A stretch of 37,203 nucleotides of DNA, from the NCBI GenBank assembly GCA_902761535.1, contig CACWKS010000014.1, positions 1-37,203 of the forward strand, read 5' to 3'. Below, in pieces: positions 22,822 to 31,074 of this stretch. This stretch comes from an uncultured Pseudomonadota bacterium (GTDB lineage Bacteria > Pseudomonadota > Alphaproteobacteria > RF32 > CAG-239). Each line of letters opens with the position of its first letter. The stretch's first letter is position 1. The translations under genes and the position numbers were made by a program. The notes beneath the pieces are model-generated. The model ran no database searches, had not been told where the DNA came from, and was given only the letters and a program-made list of their open reading frames with translations.

Positions 22822-24483
22822 ATGACTGATATCAAATTACAGCTGAAAGAAGCTCTTCCCGATGAAATTATAAATAAATTCAAAGAAAATAATAGTAATA
22901 TTCAGCAAAAAAATATAGATATTAATAATATAGATATTAATAATAATGAAATTACCATCAAAGACCTCTATTTTGATGACAGTAAAACTTTAAATATTAA
23001 ACAAGCTGTTAATTTTATTGAAACATTAAATTTATTAAAAATAGCAGCGCAAAGTAAGGGGGCAAATCTCTCATTAACAAATTTAGCCGAGTTAAAAAAA
23101 TACCAAATCAATTATAATCCCAATGCTCAAGATAATAAATATATTGATCAGGAATATTCTCCGCAACCGCTTGATTTTGCCATTGCCGATTTATTAAAAG
23201 ATGAGGATTATCTCCACAATAATTCTTATGATATAGAAGAAAGAGCTGAAAAAGCCAAAGATGAAATTGCCAAGCGACAAAGAGCTCAAGAAAACGTAAC
23301 TTTAACTGCCGTTAATAATCTTTTCGGTGAAATACTCCCCAACAATCCTTGCAGTTTTTTCACGGTTTCAGCTCTTAAACCTATCAATCATACTAATCGC
23401 AAACATGCCCGAGATGAAGGCCGTAAAAAACTCAATGAAGGCTATATAGATGCTGTCATTAAAACAATGATTGACTGGGGATCTGAAACTATCATCGTTT
23501 GGGATAATGAAAGAGATCAACAAGAAGATGGATCTATCAAAAAGGGCGTCCAAAGCCATACTAAACTTTTTACCTACACCCTCAAAACCAGATCGACTCC
23601 TGTGGTATTGGAATTTTACGTCGGTAAAATCGGCAGCCGAGTCTCCGGCAAAGAAACCGCTCCCGGCCTCAAACAATTAAAAGATCTTGGTTACAGCCAC
23701 TTTTCTATGCCTTCAGCCAGCGAGTTAGGAAAACCTCTGTTCAAAGCTTATTTGGAAGGTGCCGTCGTTTCCGGTATGATTCCTCGCCTTAAACATTCAC
23801 CAAAGGATACTAATGGTATGGAATTATCTTACGGCGACCTTAATGATCTGATGAAGTTGTGGAAAGATAAATCCGAAGGCAAAAAACCCGATGATCGAAT
23901 TAAATTCAGTCTCGGTTTAGCTAAAGAAGTCGAATTATACTGCACTCAAGGCGGTGGTCCGGCTGATTTACTATGCAAAGCCGAATCATTAAAAATGCAG
24001 GCAACCTTTGAAAAATTCAATCAGAGTTATGCCGGAAAATTAAGCGATTATATGGCACAACAACAATGGGATAAAGTTGATGTGATTGCCGCTAGAGCCG
24101 CCATGTCTCGCATCCTTGAAGAATTACAAAAAGGCAGCCTTTATAATCCTGAAAACCAAACTTTTGAAGCTTATAATCCTTTAGCCGATAACGGCAATAA
24201 GTTAATCGAAACATTTAAATATTATCAAGCTGATAATAACTTAAAAAATAAAATCAGATTAGAAATCAAAGCCGAAAAAGATACTGAAGCAAACAGCAAA
24301 GACCTTAAACGTGACCGAATCAAAGAAGTTGAAAAAAGATACGAAATTGCGTGGAAAAAAGCTGTCGGAGATGTAAGCTCCTATGGCATCAAAATGGAAG
24401 ACATTATCTTCCCGGCCGGAACTGAAAATGCCCACACCTCCAATACATACAATCTTCCTAACCAAAGAGGCAACTCACGATAA
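22822..24483 (+). CDS. Unrecognised protein, 553 residues
   Basis: I do not recognise a family. No signal peptide or membrane helix. The N-terminus carries a low-complexity Asn/Ile/Asp stretch with a perfect 15-bp tandem repeat (NIDIN twice). Residues about 165-340 look like a folded domain: SFFTVSALKPINHTNRKHAR, YIDAVIKTMIDWGSETIIVWDNE, VVLEFYVGKIGSRVSGKETAPG, then HFSMPSASELGKPLFKAYLEGAVVSGMIPRL. The central part has conserved-looking Gly, His and Arg residues that could be catalytic, but I cannot assign them. The last 110 residues are Lys/Glu-rich and helical. GAGGG precedes the ATG and a strong terminator follows, so it is probably a single-gene unit beside the other unknown gene. Confidence 0.75.
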   Translation: MTDIKLQLKEALPDEIINKFKENNSNIQQKNIDINNIDINNNEITIKDLYFDDSKTLNIKQAVNFIETLNLLKIAAQSKGANLSLTNLAELKKYQINYNPNAQDNKYIDQEYSPQPLDFAIADLLKDEDYLHNNSYDIEERAEKAKDEIAKRQRAQENVTLTAVNNLFGEILPNNPCSFFTVSALKPINHTNRKHARDEGRKKLNEGYIDAVIKTMIDWGSETIIVWDNERDQQEDGSIKKGVQSHTKLFTYTLKTRSTPVVLEFYVGKIGSRVSGKETAPGLKQLKDLGYSHFSMPSASELGKPLFKAYLEGAVVSGMIPRLKHSPKDTNGMELSYGDLNDLMKLWKDKSEGKKPDDRIKFSLGLAKEVELYCTQGGGPADLLCKAESLKMQATFEKFNQSYAGKLSDYMAQQQWDKVDVIAARAAMSRILEELQKGSLYNPENQTFEAYNPLADNGNKLIETFKYYQADNNLKNKIRLEIKAEKDTEANSKDLKRDRIKEVEKRYEIAWKKAVGDVSSYGIKMEDIIFPAGTENAHTSNTYNLPNQRGNSR

Positions 24484-24498
24484 AGATTATTTTCATCC

Positions 24499-24540
24499 AA
24501 TCCCGCTTTTATCTCAAAGGCGGGATTTTTTTTGTTTTTT
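24499..24540 (+). terminator. Terminator before mraY
   Basis: AATCCCGC (24499-24506) and GCGGGATT (24520-24527) form an 8-bp stem with a 13-base loop, followed by a long T-run. It separates the unknown gene from the cell-wall cluster. Confidence 0.88.
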
Positions 24541-24612
24541 TAGCATTTTATTTAGATTTACCTGTTAAATTTTTACTTAAATATTTCAGCTTTTTGACGG
24601 GACTCAAATAAA

Positions 24613-25674
24613 ATGTTGCTTCATCTTATTGATAATATTGACAATTCCTATTTTAACAGTTCAATTCTGCGTTGCCTGTTGGCTTTATTGACAGCCCTCA
24701 TTTTAACCCTTTGCTGCGGCAAACGTTTTATTGCTTTTCTTCACCATCACCAAGCCAAAGGACAACCGATTCGTGAAGATGGTCCTCAATCACACCTTCT
24801 CACCAAAAAAGGCACTCCGACCATGGGCGGATTTATGATCTTGGGCTCGGCTATTATATCCGTACTCTTATTCGGCAATCTGCATGATGCTTTTGTTTTG
24901 ACCGGTATCGGGGTTTTAGTTATTTACGGTGCTGTCGGATTCGCCGATGATTATCTCAAAGTAACTCGTCAATCTTCCAATGCCATGACTGCCAAAATGA
25001 AATTATTCCTACAATTTTCTACCGCTTTGGCAGCCATTCTGTTAATCTCTCACTACACTCCCGATAATTATCGTTTTATCCTCAATATTCCTTATTTTAA
25101 TTGGCATTTTAACATCGGCTGGCTTTATGTTTTGTTCGCTATGATAGTAATCGCCGGAGCCTCCAACGGTGTCAATTTAAGCGATGGTTTAGATGGTCTT
25201 GCCGGCGGACTTTTAAGCATAACTTTTGCCGTATTTACCATTATAGCTTATGCTACTGCCACCACATTATCTCTAACCGAATTACCATCGATTCCTTCGG
25301 CAATTGAAGTTGCGGTTATGTGTTCGGCAGTCATCGGCGGAATATTAGGCTTTTTGCGTTTTAACCTCAAACCGGCTCAAGTTTTTATGGGCGATACAGG
25401 ATCATTGGCTTTGGGTGCTTTTCTCGGCTTGGTTGCAGTTATGCTCAAACAGGAAATTATACTGGCAATTGCCGGATTCGTTTTTGTCGGCGAATCACTT
25501 TCGGTAATGATTCAAGTATATTATTTCAAACTCACTCACGGCAAAAGATTCTTCAAAATGGCTCCCATTCATCATCATTTTGAACAATCCGGTTGGAGTG
25601 AAGTTAAAGTCGTTCGCACCTTTTGGTTAGTCGGACTGGTTATGGGGTTAATCGGACTGTCGGCATTGTTATAA
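24613..25674 (+). CDS. mraY: Phospho-N-acetylmuramoyl-pentapeptide transferase MraY
   Basis: Transfers phospho-MurNAc-pentapeptide to undecaprenyl phosphate, making lipid I in the inner membrane. The 353-residue polytopic protein has the family's motifs: GTPTMGGFMIL, FADDYLKV (catalytic Asp pair), the NLSDGLDGLAGG loop, QVFMGDTGSLALGAFLG and APIHHHFEQSGWSE. About ten membrane helices. The ribosome site (GGGACTC) is weak. It opens the dcw remnant here. In most proteobacteria murE and murF precede it and murD follows; none is present. ftsW begins 11 bp later. Confidence 0.97.
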   Translation: MLLHLIDNIDNSYFNSSILRCLLALLTALILTLCCGKRFIAFLHHHQAKGQPIREDGPQSHLLTKKGTPTMGGFMILGSAIISVLLFGNLHDAFVLTGIGVLVIYGAVGFADDYLKVTRQSSNAMTAKMKLFLQFSTALAAILLISHYTPDNYRFILNIPYFNWHFNIGWLYVLFAMIVIAGASNGVNLSDGLDGLAGGLLSITFAVFTIIAYATATTLSLTELPSIPSAIEVAVMCSAVIGGILGFLRFNLKPAQVFMGDTGSLALGAFLGLVAVMLKQEIILAIAGFVFVGESLSVMIQVYYFKLTHGKRFFKMAPIHHHFEQSGWSEVKVVRTFWLVGLVMGLIGLSALL

Positions 25675-25685
25675 AGGATAAAGTT

Positions 25686-26834
25686 ATGGATTTGTCATTC
25701 AGTCGTTCTAGTCGCAATATTTTGGCTCGTTGGTGGTGGACCATTGACAAACCTTTATTACTTATGGTTGCTTTTCTAACTTTGTGCGGATTTATGCTAT
25801 CTTTTTCGGCTTCTCCGGCCATTGCTGAGCATTACCACCGCCCGACTTACTTCTTTGTCCTCCACCACAGTGTTTATCTTTGCCTGGCTTGTCTTTTACT
25901 GTTGTTTTTTTCCATGCAAAACTTGCAATGGACCCGTCGTTTGGCCATATTAGGCTATGTATGCACCATTACTTTACTTATCGCCACCATTTTTTTCGGA
26001 CATGATGTAAAAGGAGCTCGCCGTTGGATTAACTTAGGTATCCAAATCCAACCTTCCGAATTTTTGAAACCGTTATTCATTGTTTGCACTGCCTGGCTGT
26101 TTGAAATGCAACGTCAATACAAAAATTTTCCCGGTATTATCATCAGTTTTGCACTTTTAGGTCTGACTTGTCTGTTGTTATTACTTCAACCTGATTTTGG
26201 TATGACTGCTGTTGTTGCGGGCGTTTGGGTGGTTCAACTGTTTTTGGCCGGCATTTCCTTAAAACTGTTTTTTATTTTTGCAGCTATAATTGCTCCTATC
26301 CCGATTATTGCATATTTTGCTTTGCCGCACGTGCAAATCCGTTTCAATCAAATGATCAGTGGTATGTTCCTAGGCGAACCGGCCGATCAGGTTAAACGTT
26401 CGCTTGATGCCTTCAGAAACGGCGGCATGTTTGGCGTAGGTTCGGGAGAAGGGGTTGTTAAAATGCATATTCCCGATGCTCATACCGATTTTATTTTTCC
26501 GGTAGCTGCTGAAGAATATGGTATGTTGCTTTGTTTAATGATTGTTGCTGCCTATGCGGTCATAGTCCTGCGTTCTATGATTATAAGTTCCAAAGAAAAA
26601 AATATGTTTATCGTTTTATCTGTTTGCGGTTTGGCCGTAAGTTTTGGACTTCAGGCATTAATCAATATGGCATCAACCTTGCAATTAGGACCAACTAAAG
26701 GTATGGCCTTACCGCTTATATCCAGCGGCGGATCTTCTCTCGGCGGAACAGCCATCTGTATCGGTATATTATTAGCCTTAACTCGTAAAAATGTACATGC
26801 GGAGAACAAAGACAATGAAATCATCTCGCGATAA
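25686..26834 (+). CDS. ftsW: Lipid II polymerase / cell division protein FtsW
   Basis: The SEDS-family glycosyltransferase that polymerises lipid II at the septum with its partner FtsI. The 382-residue protein has about ten membrane helices and the family's blocks: GARRWINLGIQIQPSEFLKP, LQPDFGMTAV, DAHTDFIFPVAAEEYG with the catalytic Asp region, and the terminal GPTKGMALPLISSGGSSLGG. The ATG at 25686 is preceded by AAAGGA; the frame extends 21 codons upstream into mraY without a ribosome site. The stop overlaps murG by 20 bases. The partner gene ftsI is not in the window. Confidence 0.96.
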   Translation: MDLSFSRSSRNILARWWWTIDKPLLLMVAFLTLCGFMLSFSASPAIAEHYHRPTYFFVLHHSVYLCLACLLLLFFSMQNLQWTRRLAILGYVCTITLLIATIFFGHDVKGARRWINLGIQIQPSEFLKPLFIVCTAWLFEMQRQYKNFPGIIISFALLGLTCLLLLLQPDFGMTAVVAGVWVVQLFLAGISLKLFFIFAAIIAPIPIIAYFALPHVQIRFNQMISGMFLGEPADQVKRSLDAFRNGGMFGVGSGEGVVKMHIPDAHTDFIFPVAAEEYGMLLCLMIVAAYAVIVLRSMIISSKEKNMFIVLSVCGLAVSFGLQALINMASTLQLGPTKGMALPLISSGGSSLGGTAICIGILLALTRKNVHAENKDNEIISR

Positions 26835-27912
26835 CCTCATCATTTTAACTGCCGGAGGCACCGGCGGACATATTTACCCTGCCGAAACTTTAGCCGTTGA
26901 ATTACAGCAACGCGGTTGCCAAGTGATGTTTTTTACCGATTCGCGAGGATTAGACAATTATCATGGACTATTAAAGCAACTCCCCGTTCAAACTATTTTA
27001 TCCGGTAGTGTAATTGGCAAATCAGTGTTCACCAAAGTCAAAAGTTTATGCAAAGTCGGCTTGGGAATCTTCCAAGCTGCCTTTTATATGCTCCGCAATC
27101 GCCCCAAAGCTGTTGTCGGCTTCGGCGGATATGCTTCTTTTCCGACTGCCGTTGCTGCTTTGTTGTTACGCATTCCCTTAGTAATTCATGAACAAAATTC
27201 GGTAATGAGCCGCACCAATCGCATCTTGTCCGGATTTGCTGCCTGCACGGCACAAAGTTTTCGCAACGTTAAAAATACTCCTTCCCGCGCCAAAGAATTT
27301 TTAAGCGGTATGCCGATTCGCGAAAATATTATTCAACTGCACAATCACCCCTATCAAACTTGGAATAACAAGCGTCCTTTCACCATCATGGTATTAGGCG
27401 GATCGCAAGGAGCCAAAATTTTTGGCGAAGTAGTCCCTCAAGCTATTGCTTTGTTCGATGACAATATTCAAAAACAATTTATTATATATCAACAATGCCG
27501 TAAAGGAGATGAAGCCGAAATTGAAAAAGCTTATGCCCAACTTTCCTGCTCGGTAACAATATCATCGTTTTTCAATAACATGAACGAACTTTATTCTAAA
27601 ACTGATTTAATAATTTCCCGTTCGGGTGCTTCATCGGTTTATGAAATTGCTGCTGCAGGTGTTCCTTCCATACTGGTTCCGCTTCCCACTGCCGCTGATA
27701 ATCATCAATATTATAACGCTAAAGAACTAAATGATTGCGGTGGTACCGTTCTTATTGAACAAAAAGATTTTAATGCTGCTCTGCTTCACTCTCGTATCAG
27801 CGAATTTTTACAACATCCGGAAAAACTGCAACAGCTTTCCGTCAATGCTAAAAACTGTGCTATCATTGATGCTCCCAAACGGCTTGCCGATGCAATATTA
27901 AAACTGAAATAA
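26815..27912 (+). CDS. murG: UDP-GlcNAc:lipid I N-acetylglucosaminyltransferase MurG
   Basis: Adds GlcNAc to lipid I to give lipid II on the cytoplasmic face of the membrane. The 365-residue GT28 enzyme starts with LIILTAGGTGGHIYPAETLA, with the His of the G-loop, and has VVGFGGYASFPTAVAA, HEQNSVMSRTNRILS, VLGGSQGAKIFGEVVP and SRSGASSVYEIAAAGVPSILVPLP. The ATG at 26815 follows GGAG by ten bases and lies inside the last codons of ftsW, which suggests coupling. murC normally follows; here murB comes next after 14 bp. Confidence 0.96.
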   Translation: MKSSRDNLIILTAGGTGGHIYPAETLAVELQQRGCQVMFFTDSRGLDNYHGLLKQLPVQTILSGSVIGKSVFTKVKSLCKVGLGIFQAAFYMLRNRPKAVVGFGGYASFPTAVAALLLRIPLVIHEQNSVMSRTNRILSGFAACTAQSFRNVKNTPSRAKEFLSGMPIRENIIQLHNHPYQTWNNKRPFTIMVLGGSQGAKIFGEVVPQAIALFDDNIQKQFIIYQQCRKGDEAEIEKAYAQLSCSVTISSFFNNMNELYSKTDLIISRSGASSVYEIAAAGVPSILVPLPTAADNHQYYNAKELNDCGGTVLIEQKDFNAALLHSRISEFLQHPEKLQQLSVNAKNCAIIDAPKRLADAILKLK

Positions 27913-27926
27913 TCGAGGATAATAAT

Positions 27927-28844
27927 ATGTTTGGAAAAAACAATTCTGATATTCTTAGTCTTCTTCCTCAAGTCAAAGGGCAATATATCAAAAATGAACC
28001 TCTCAGCAAACATACTTGGTTCGGTGTCGGCGGTCCGGCTGAAGTCATGTATTATCCTGCCGATAATCAGGATTTAAGTTGGTTTATGAAAAACAAACCT
28101 TATAATTTACCGATTTTTTTAATCGGCAGTGGTTCTAATCTTCTGGTAAGAGATGGTGGTATTCCCGGAGTTGTCATCAAACTCAATTCCAAATTTTATC
28201 ACAAATGGTCGCTGCATGATGATACCATTACCTGCGGTGCCGGTATGAAAAACAGTGAATTGAAAAAAATTATGTTGGATAACAATTTAGGAGGACTGGA
28301 ATTTTTGGTTTCGATTCCCGGAAGCCTAGGCGGTTCAGTCCGTACCAATGCGGGATGTTTTGGCAAGGAACTTAAAGACGTATTGGTCAGTGCAACCATA
28401 ATCGATGGAAATGGTGAAGAAAACGAGGTTAATGCCGGAGATTTTAATCTCGGATACCGCAGCAGTTTTTTCCCCGAAGAATGGATTGTCACCGCCATGA
28501 CACTAAAAGTATTTCCTCAAGATGCTATGGAAACTTCCCGTATTTTAGCAGAACACAAAGATTATCGTCTTAAGAGTCAACCGATTAATGCTAAAACTGC
28601 AGGCTCTACCTTTAAGAATCCTGATGGATTGCGTGCATGGGAATTGATAAAAAAAACCGGAAGCGATAAATTAATCGTCGGCGGTGCCGCAGTCTCCGAT
28701 ATTCATTGCAATTTTTTAATTAACACCGGAAAAGCAACCGCCCAAGACATTGAAACTCTCGGAGAAGAAATCATCCGCAATGTTAAAAACTCAACTTCCA
28801 TTACCTTGGAATGGGAAATAAAAAAAGTTGGTGTAAAAAAATAA
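27927..28844 (+). CDS. murB: UDP-N-acetylenolpyruvoylglucosamine reductase MurB
   Basis: The FAD enzyme that reduces enolpyruvyl-UDP-GlcNAc to UDP-MurNAc with NADPH. The 305-residue protein has the FAD-binding part (TWFGVGGPAEVMYYP, LIGSGSNLLVRDGGIPGVVI, GGLEFLVSIPGSLGGSVRTNAGCFG) and the substrate domain. The catalytic Ser is in LGYRSSFF, followed by AKTAGSTFKNP and HCNFLINTGKATAQDIE. This is the short form without the extra loop of E. coli-type MurB. GAGGAT precedes the ATG. The ftsQ start follows the stop directly, with no spacer. murA is elsewhere. Confidence 0.96.
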   Translation: MFGKNNSDILSLLPQVKGQYIKNEPLSKHTWFGVGGPAEVMYYPADNQDLSWFMKNKPYNLPIFLIGSGSNLLVRDGGIPGVVIKLNSKFYHKWSLHDDTITCGAGMKNSELKKIMLDNNLGGLEFLVSIPGSLGGSVRTNAGCFGKELKDVLVSATIIDGNGEENEVNAGDFNLGYRSSFFPEEWIVTAMTLKVFPQDAMETSRILAEHKDYRLKSQPINAKTAGSTFKNPDGLRAWELIKKTGSDKLIVGGAAVSDIHCNFLINTGKATAQDIETLGEEIIRNVKNSTSITLEWEIKKVGVKK

Positions 28845-29690
28845 ATGTCTGATAAACAGGAACAATCTTCAAACATTATGAAAATAACGCGCGTTTGGCC
28901 TGCCCGTCTTCGTTGCACTATGTTTATTCTTACCGTAATAACTTTATTGGCTGCCGGCACCATTATTTTGAAACAAAAAATTATTCAGTCCCAATTAAAA
29001 AACACACGTAATTTAATAGTTGATTTTATCGGAAATCATGGATTCGAATTGCAAGACATTCTTATCAGCGGACGCATTCGCACCCAAACTCAAGAAATTG
29101 ATAAGGCACTTAATCTGAAGCGCGGTGACAATTTTTTAAATATTGATACCGCCCAAATTAAACAAACCCTTGAAAATTTGCCTTGGGTACGCGATGTAAC
29201 CGTCAAACGTTCATTTTTTCCCAATATCTTACAAATAAATATTCAAGAAAAAGATGTTCTCGCTTTATGGCAACTTAATCAACAATTCTACCCTCTTGAT
29301 TATAACGGTTATGTTATTGAAGCTGAATATACTCCTGATTCTCCGATTATGTTAATAGTAGGTGAAGAAGCCCCCGAACATTTGATTAATCTGTTAGAAA
29401 CAATTCGTCAAATTGACGCATCTTACCTGCCTCGCCTCAAGGCTGCCGTCTATGTATCAAAGCGACGTTGGAATCTTATATTTAATGATATAAATAAAGG
29501 TGTTACGGTTAAACTTCCTGCTGAAAATTTTACTTCAGCTTTAACAAAATTAATCAATTTGGATAAAACCTCTGCAATTCTTAAACGTAAATTAACCATC
29601 CTTGATTTAAGATTACCCAATAAGACGATTGTTAAAATGCGCAAAGGTGGTTCTATAATCAAAAATCAAAATAAAAACCATGCGCTGTAA
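28845..29690 (+). CDS. ftsQ: Cell division protein FtsQ
   Basis: A bitopic divisome scaffold that joins early and late division proteins. The 281-residue protein has a short basic cytoplasmic N-terminus, one transmembrane helix (about residues 25-45), a POTRA domain (DILISGRIRTQTQEIDKAL, GDNFLNIDTAQIKQTLENLPWVRDVTVKRSFFPNILQINIQEK) and the beta domain. The PWV..V.V.R..P..L.I.I.E pattern is diagnostic. Its ATG abuts the murB stop. In other genomes ddl stands between murB and ftsQ; it is missing here. The C-terminus is Lys/Asn-rich. Confidence 0.93.
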   Translation: MSDKQEQSSNIMKITRVWPARLRCTMFILTVITLLAAGTIILKQKIIQSQLKNTRNLIVDFIGNHGFELQDILISGRIRTQTQEIDKALNLKRGDNFLNIDTAQIKQTLENLPWVRDVTVKRSFFPNILQINIQEKDVLALWQLNQQFYPLDYNGYVIEAEYTPDSPIMLIVGEEAPEHLINLLETIRQIDASYLPRLKAAVYVSKRRWNLIFNDINKGVTVKLPAENFTSALTKLINLDKTSAILKRKLTILDLRLPNKTIVKMRKGGSIIKNQNKNHAL

Positions 29691-29710
29691 CATAAAAAAC
29701 GGAGGCATAT

Positions 29711-30970
29711 TTGACGCATACTTTTGGAAAAGCAGCAACCATTGCTACCTTAGATATCGGTTCGTCTAAGGTAAGTTGTGTCATCGCACGCATTTCTAAA
29801 GACAAAAAAATCAATATTATCGGTTATGGTTACAATGCTTCTAAAGGTATTAAAAACGGAGTAATCACCGATATTGCTCAAGCAACCCTTTCCGTAGGCA
29901 ATGCCGTTCAAGATGCCGAACAAATGGCTAACGAAACAATTGATAAAGTTATCATAAGCATCGGTTGTGATAAAATTCGCAGTTTGCAAAAATCAGCCTC
30001 TATTCCTTTAAATAAAAATCGTCCCATCGGTGATAACGAATTAGAAAAACTATATTATAAAAGTACCGGAAAGATTGACATTGGAGAATACAGTCTTATC
30101 CATTGTATCCACAATAGTTTCAGTTTGGATAAAGGTGAATTGATAAAAGATCCGCGTAATTTGTTCGGCGAAGAGTTATCCATCAACATTTTATTAGGAT
30201 TAGTTCCCGAACATATATGCCGCAATCTCAATACCGTAACCGAAAACGCTCATTTGGAAATCAGTGGCAAAGTTTTCAATTCTTATGCTTCAGGACTGGC
30301 TTGTCTGGTAGATGATGAAAAAGAAATGGGAGCAACTGTTGTTGACATGGGTGGCGGAAGCACTTCCATAACCACTTTCCATAACGGTCACCCGGTTTAT
30401 TTTGCATCGATTCCTGTTGGCGGTGCTAATGTGACTAATGACATTGCTTATGGTTTATCCACTTCATTTTCTCATGCCGAACGCCTTAAAACATTACACG
30501 GATGGGCATTCTTAAATTCTCAAGACAACCTTGATACCATTAACGTATATCCGGTCGGCGAAGAAGATGACAGTTGCATTAAACAAATTCCTAAATCCGA
30601 ACTTATCAACATTATCGCTCCTCGCATTGAAGAAACATTCGAAATGGTCGGTCGCAAATTGGCTGATATCGGTTTGGCCGATAATACTTCTCACCGCGTA
30701 GTCTTAACCGGTGGTGCTTCTCAGTTATCAGGAATTGTCGATGTGGCTGAAATGATATTGGATAAGCACGTACGTTTGGGGCGTCCGAAAAATATTGCCA
30801 ACTTACCGGAAACATTAAACAATCCCGCTTTTTCAACTGCTTTGGGAATGTTGTTATTCGGCATCAACTACAGTGAACTGCATCCCAAGAAAATTATTCA
30901 AAAATCCCCCTCTAAAGATGGAGGACTATGGAACAATATCAACCTGTGGCTGAAAACTTTGTGGGGATAA
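29711..30970 (+). CDS. ftsA: Cell division protein FtsA
   Basis: An actin-like ATPase that tethers FtsZ filaments to the membrane and recruits later division proteins. The 419-residue protein shows the phosphate-1 motif ATLDIGSSKVSCVIARI, the SHS2 (1C) domain, the phosphate-2 motif ATVVDMGGGSTSITTF and the adenosine motif VVLTGGASQLSG. The C-terminus NINLWLKTLWG is an amphipathic membrane-targeting helix. The start is the TTG at 29711 with GGAGG five bases upstream; no nearby ATG fits. ftsQ ends 20 bp before it. Confidence 0.95.
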   Translation: MTHTFGKAATIATLDIGSSKVSCVIARISKDKKINIIGYGYNASKGIKNGVITDIAQATLSVGNAVQDAEQMANETIDKVIISIGCDKIRSLQKSASIPLNKNRPIGDNELEKLYYKSTGKIDIGEYSLIHCIHNSFSLDKGELIKDPRNLFGEELSINILLGLVPEHICRNLNTVTENAHLEISGKVFNSYASGLACLVDDEKEMGATVVDMGGGSTSITTFHNGHPVYFASIPVGGANVTNDIAYGLSTSFSHAERLKTLHGWAFLNSQDNLDTINVYPVGEEDDSCIKQIPKSELINIIAPRIEETFEMVGRKLADIGLADNTSHRVVLTGGASQLSGIVDVAEMILDKHVRLGRPKNIANLPETLNNPAFSTALGMLLFGINYSELHPKKIIQKSPSKDGGLWNNINLWLKTLWG

Positions 30971-31020
30971 AAATTTTCATTTTTTTCAATTTTAGTAACC
31001 AAACCTTAAGTTATTCATCG

Positions 31021-31026
31021 TATAAT
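31021..31026 (+). promoter_or_regulatory. Possible -10 box of an ftsZ promoter
   Basis: A perfect TATAAT lies 49 bp upstream of ftsZ in the 104-bp ftsA-ftsZ gap. No convincing -35 is seen at the right distance, so an activator or extended interactions would be needed. Confidence 0.4.
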
Positions 31027-31074
31027 CTACTCAACATTTGTTATCAAGAATAAAATATAGGAGTAAGAATTTCC

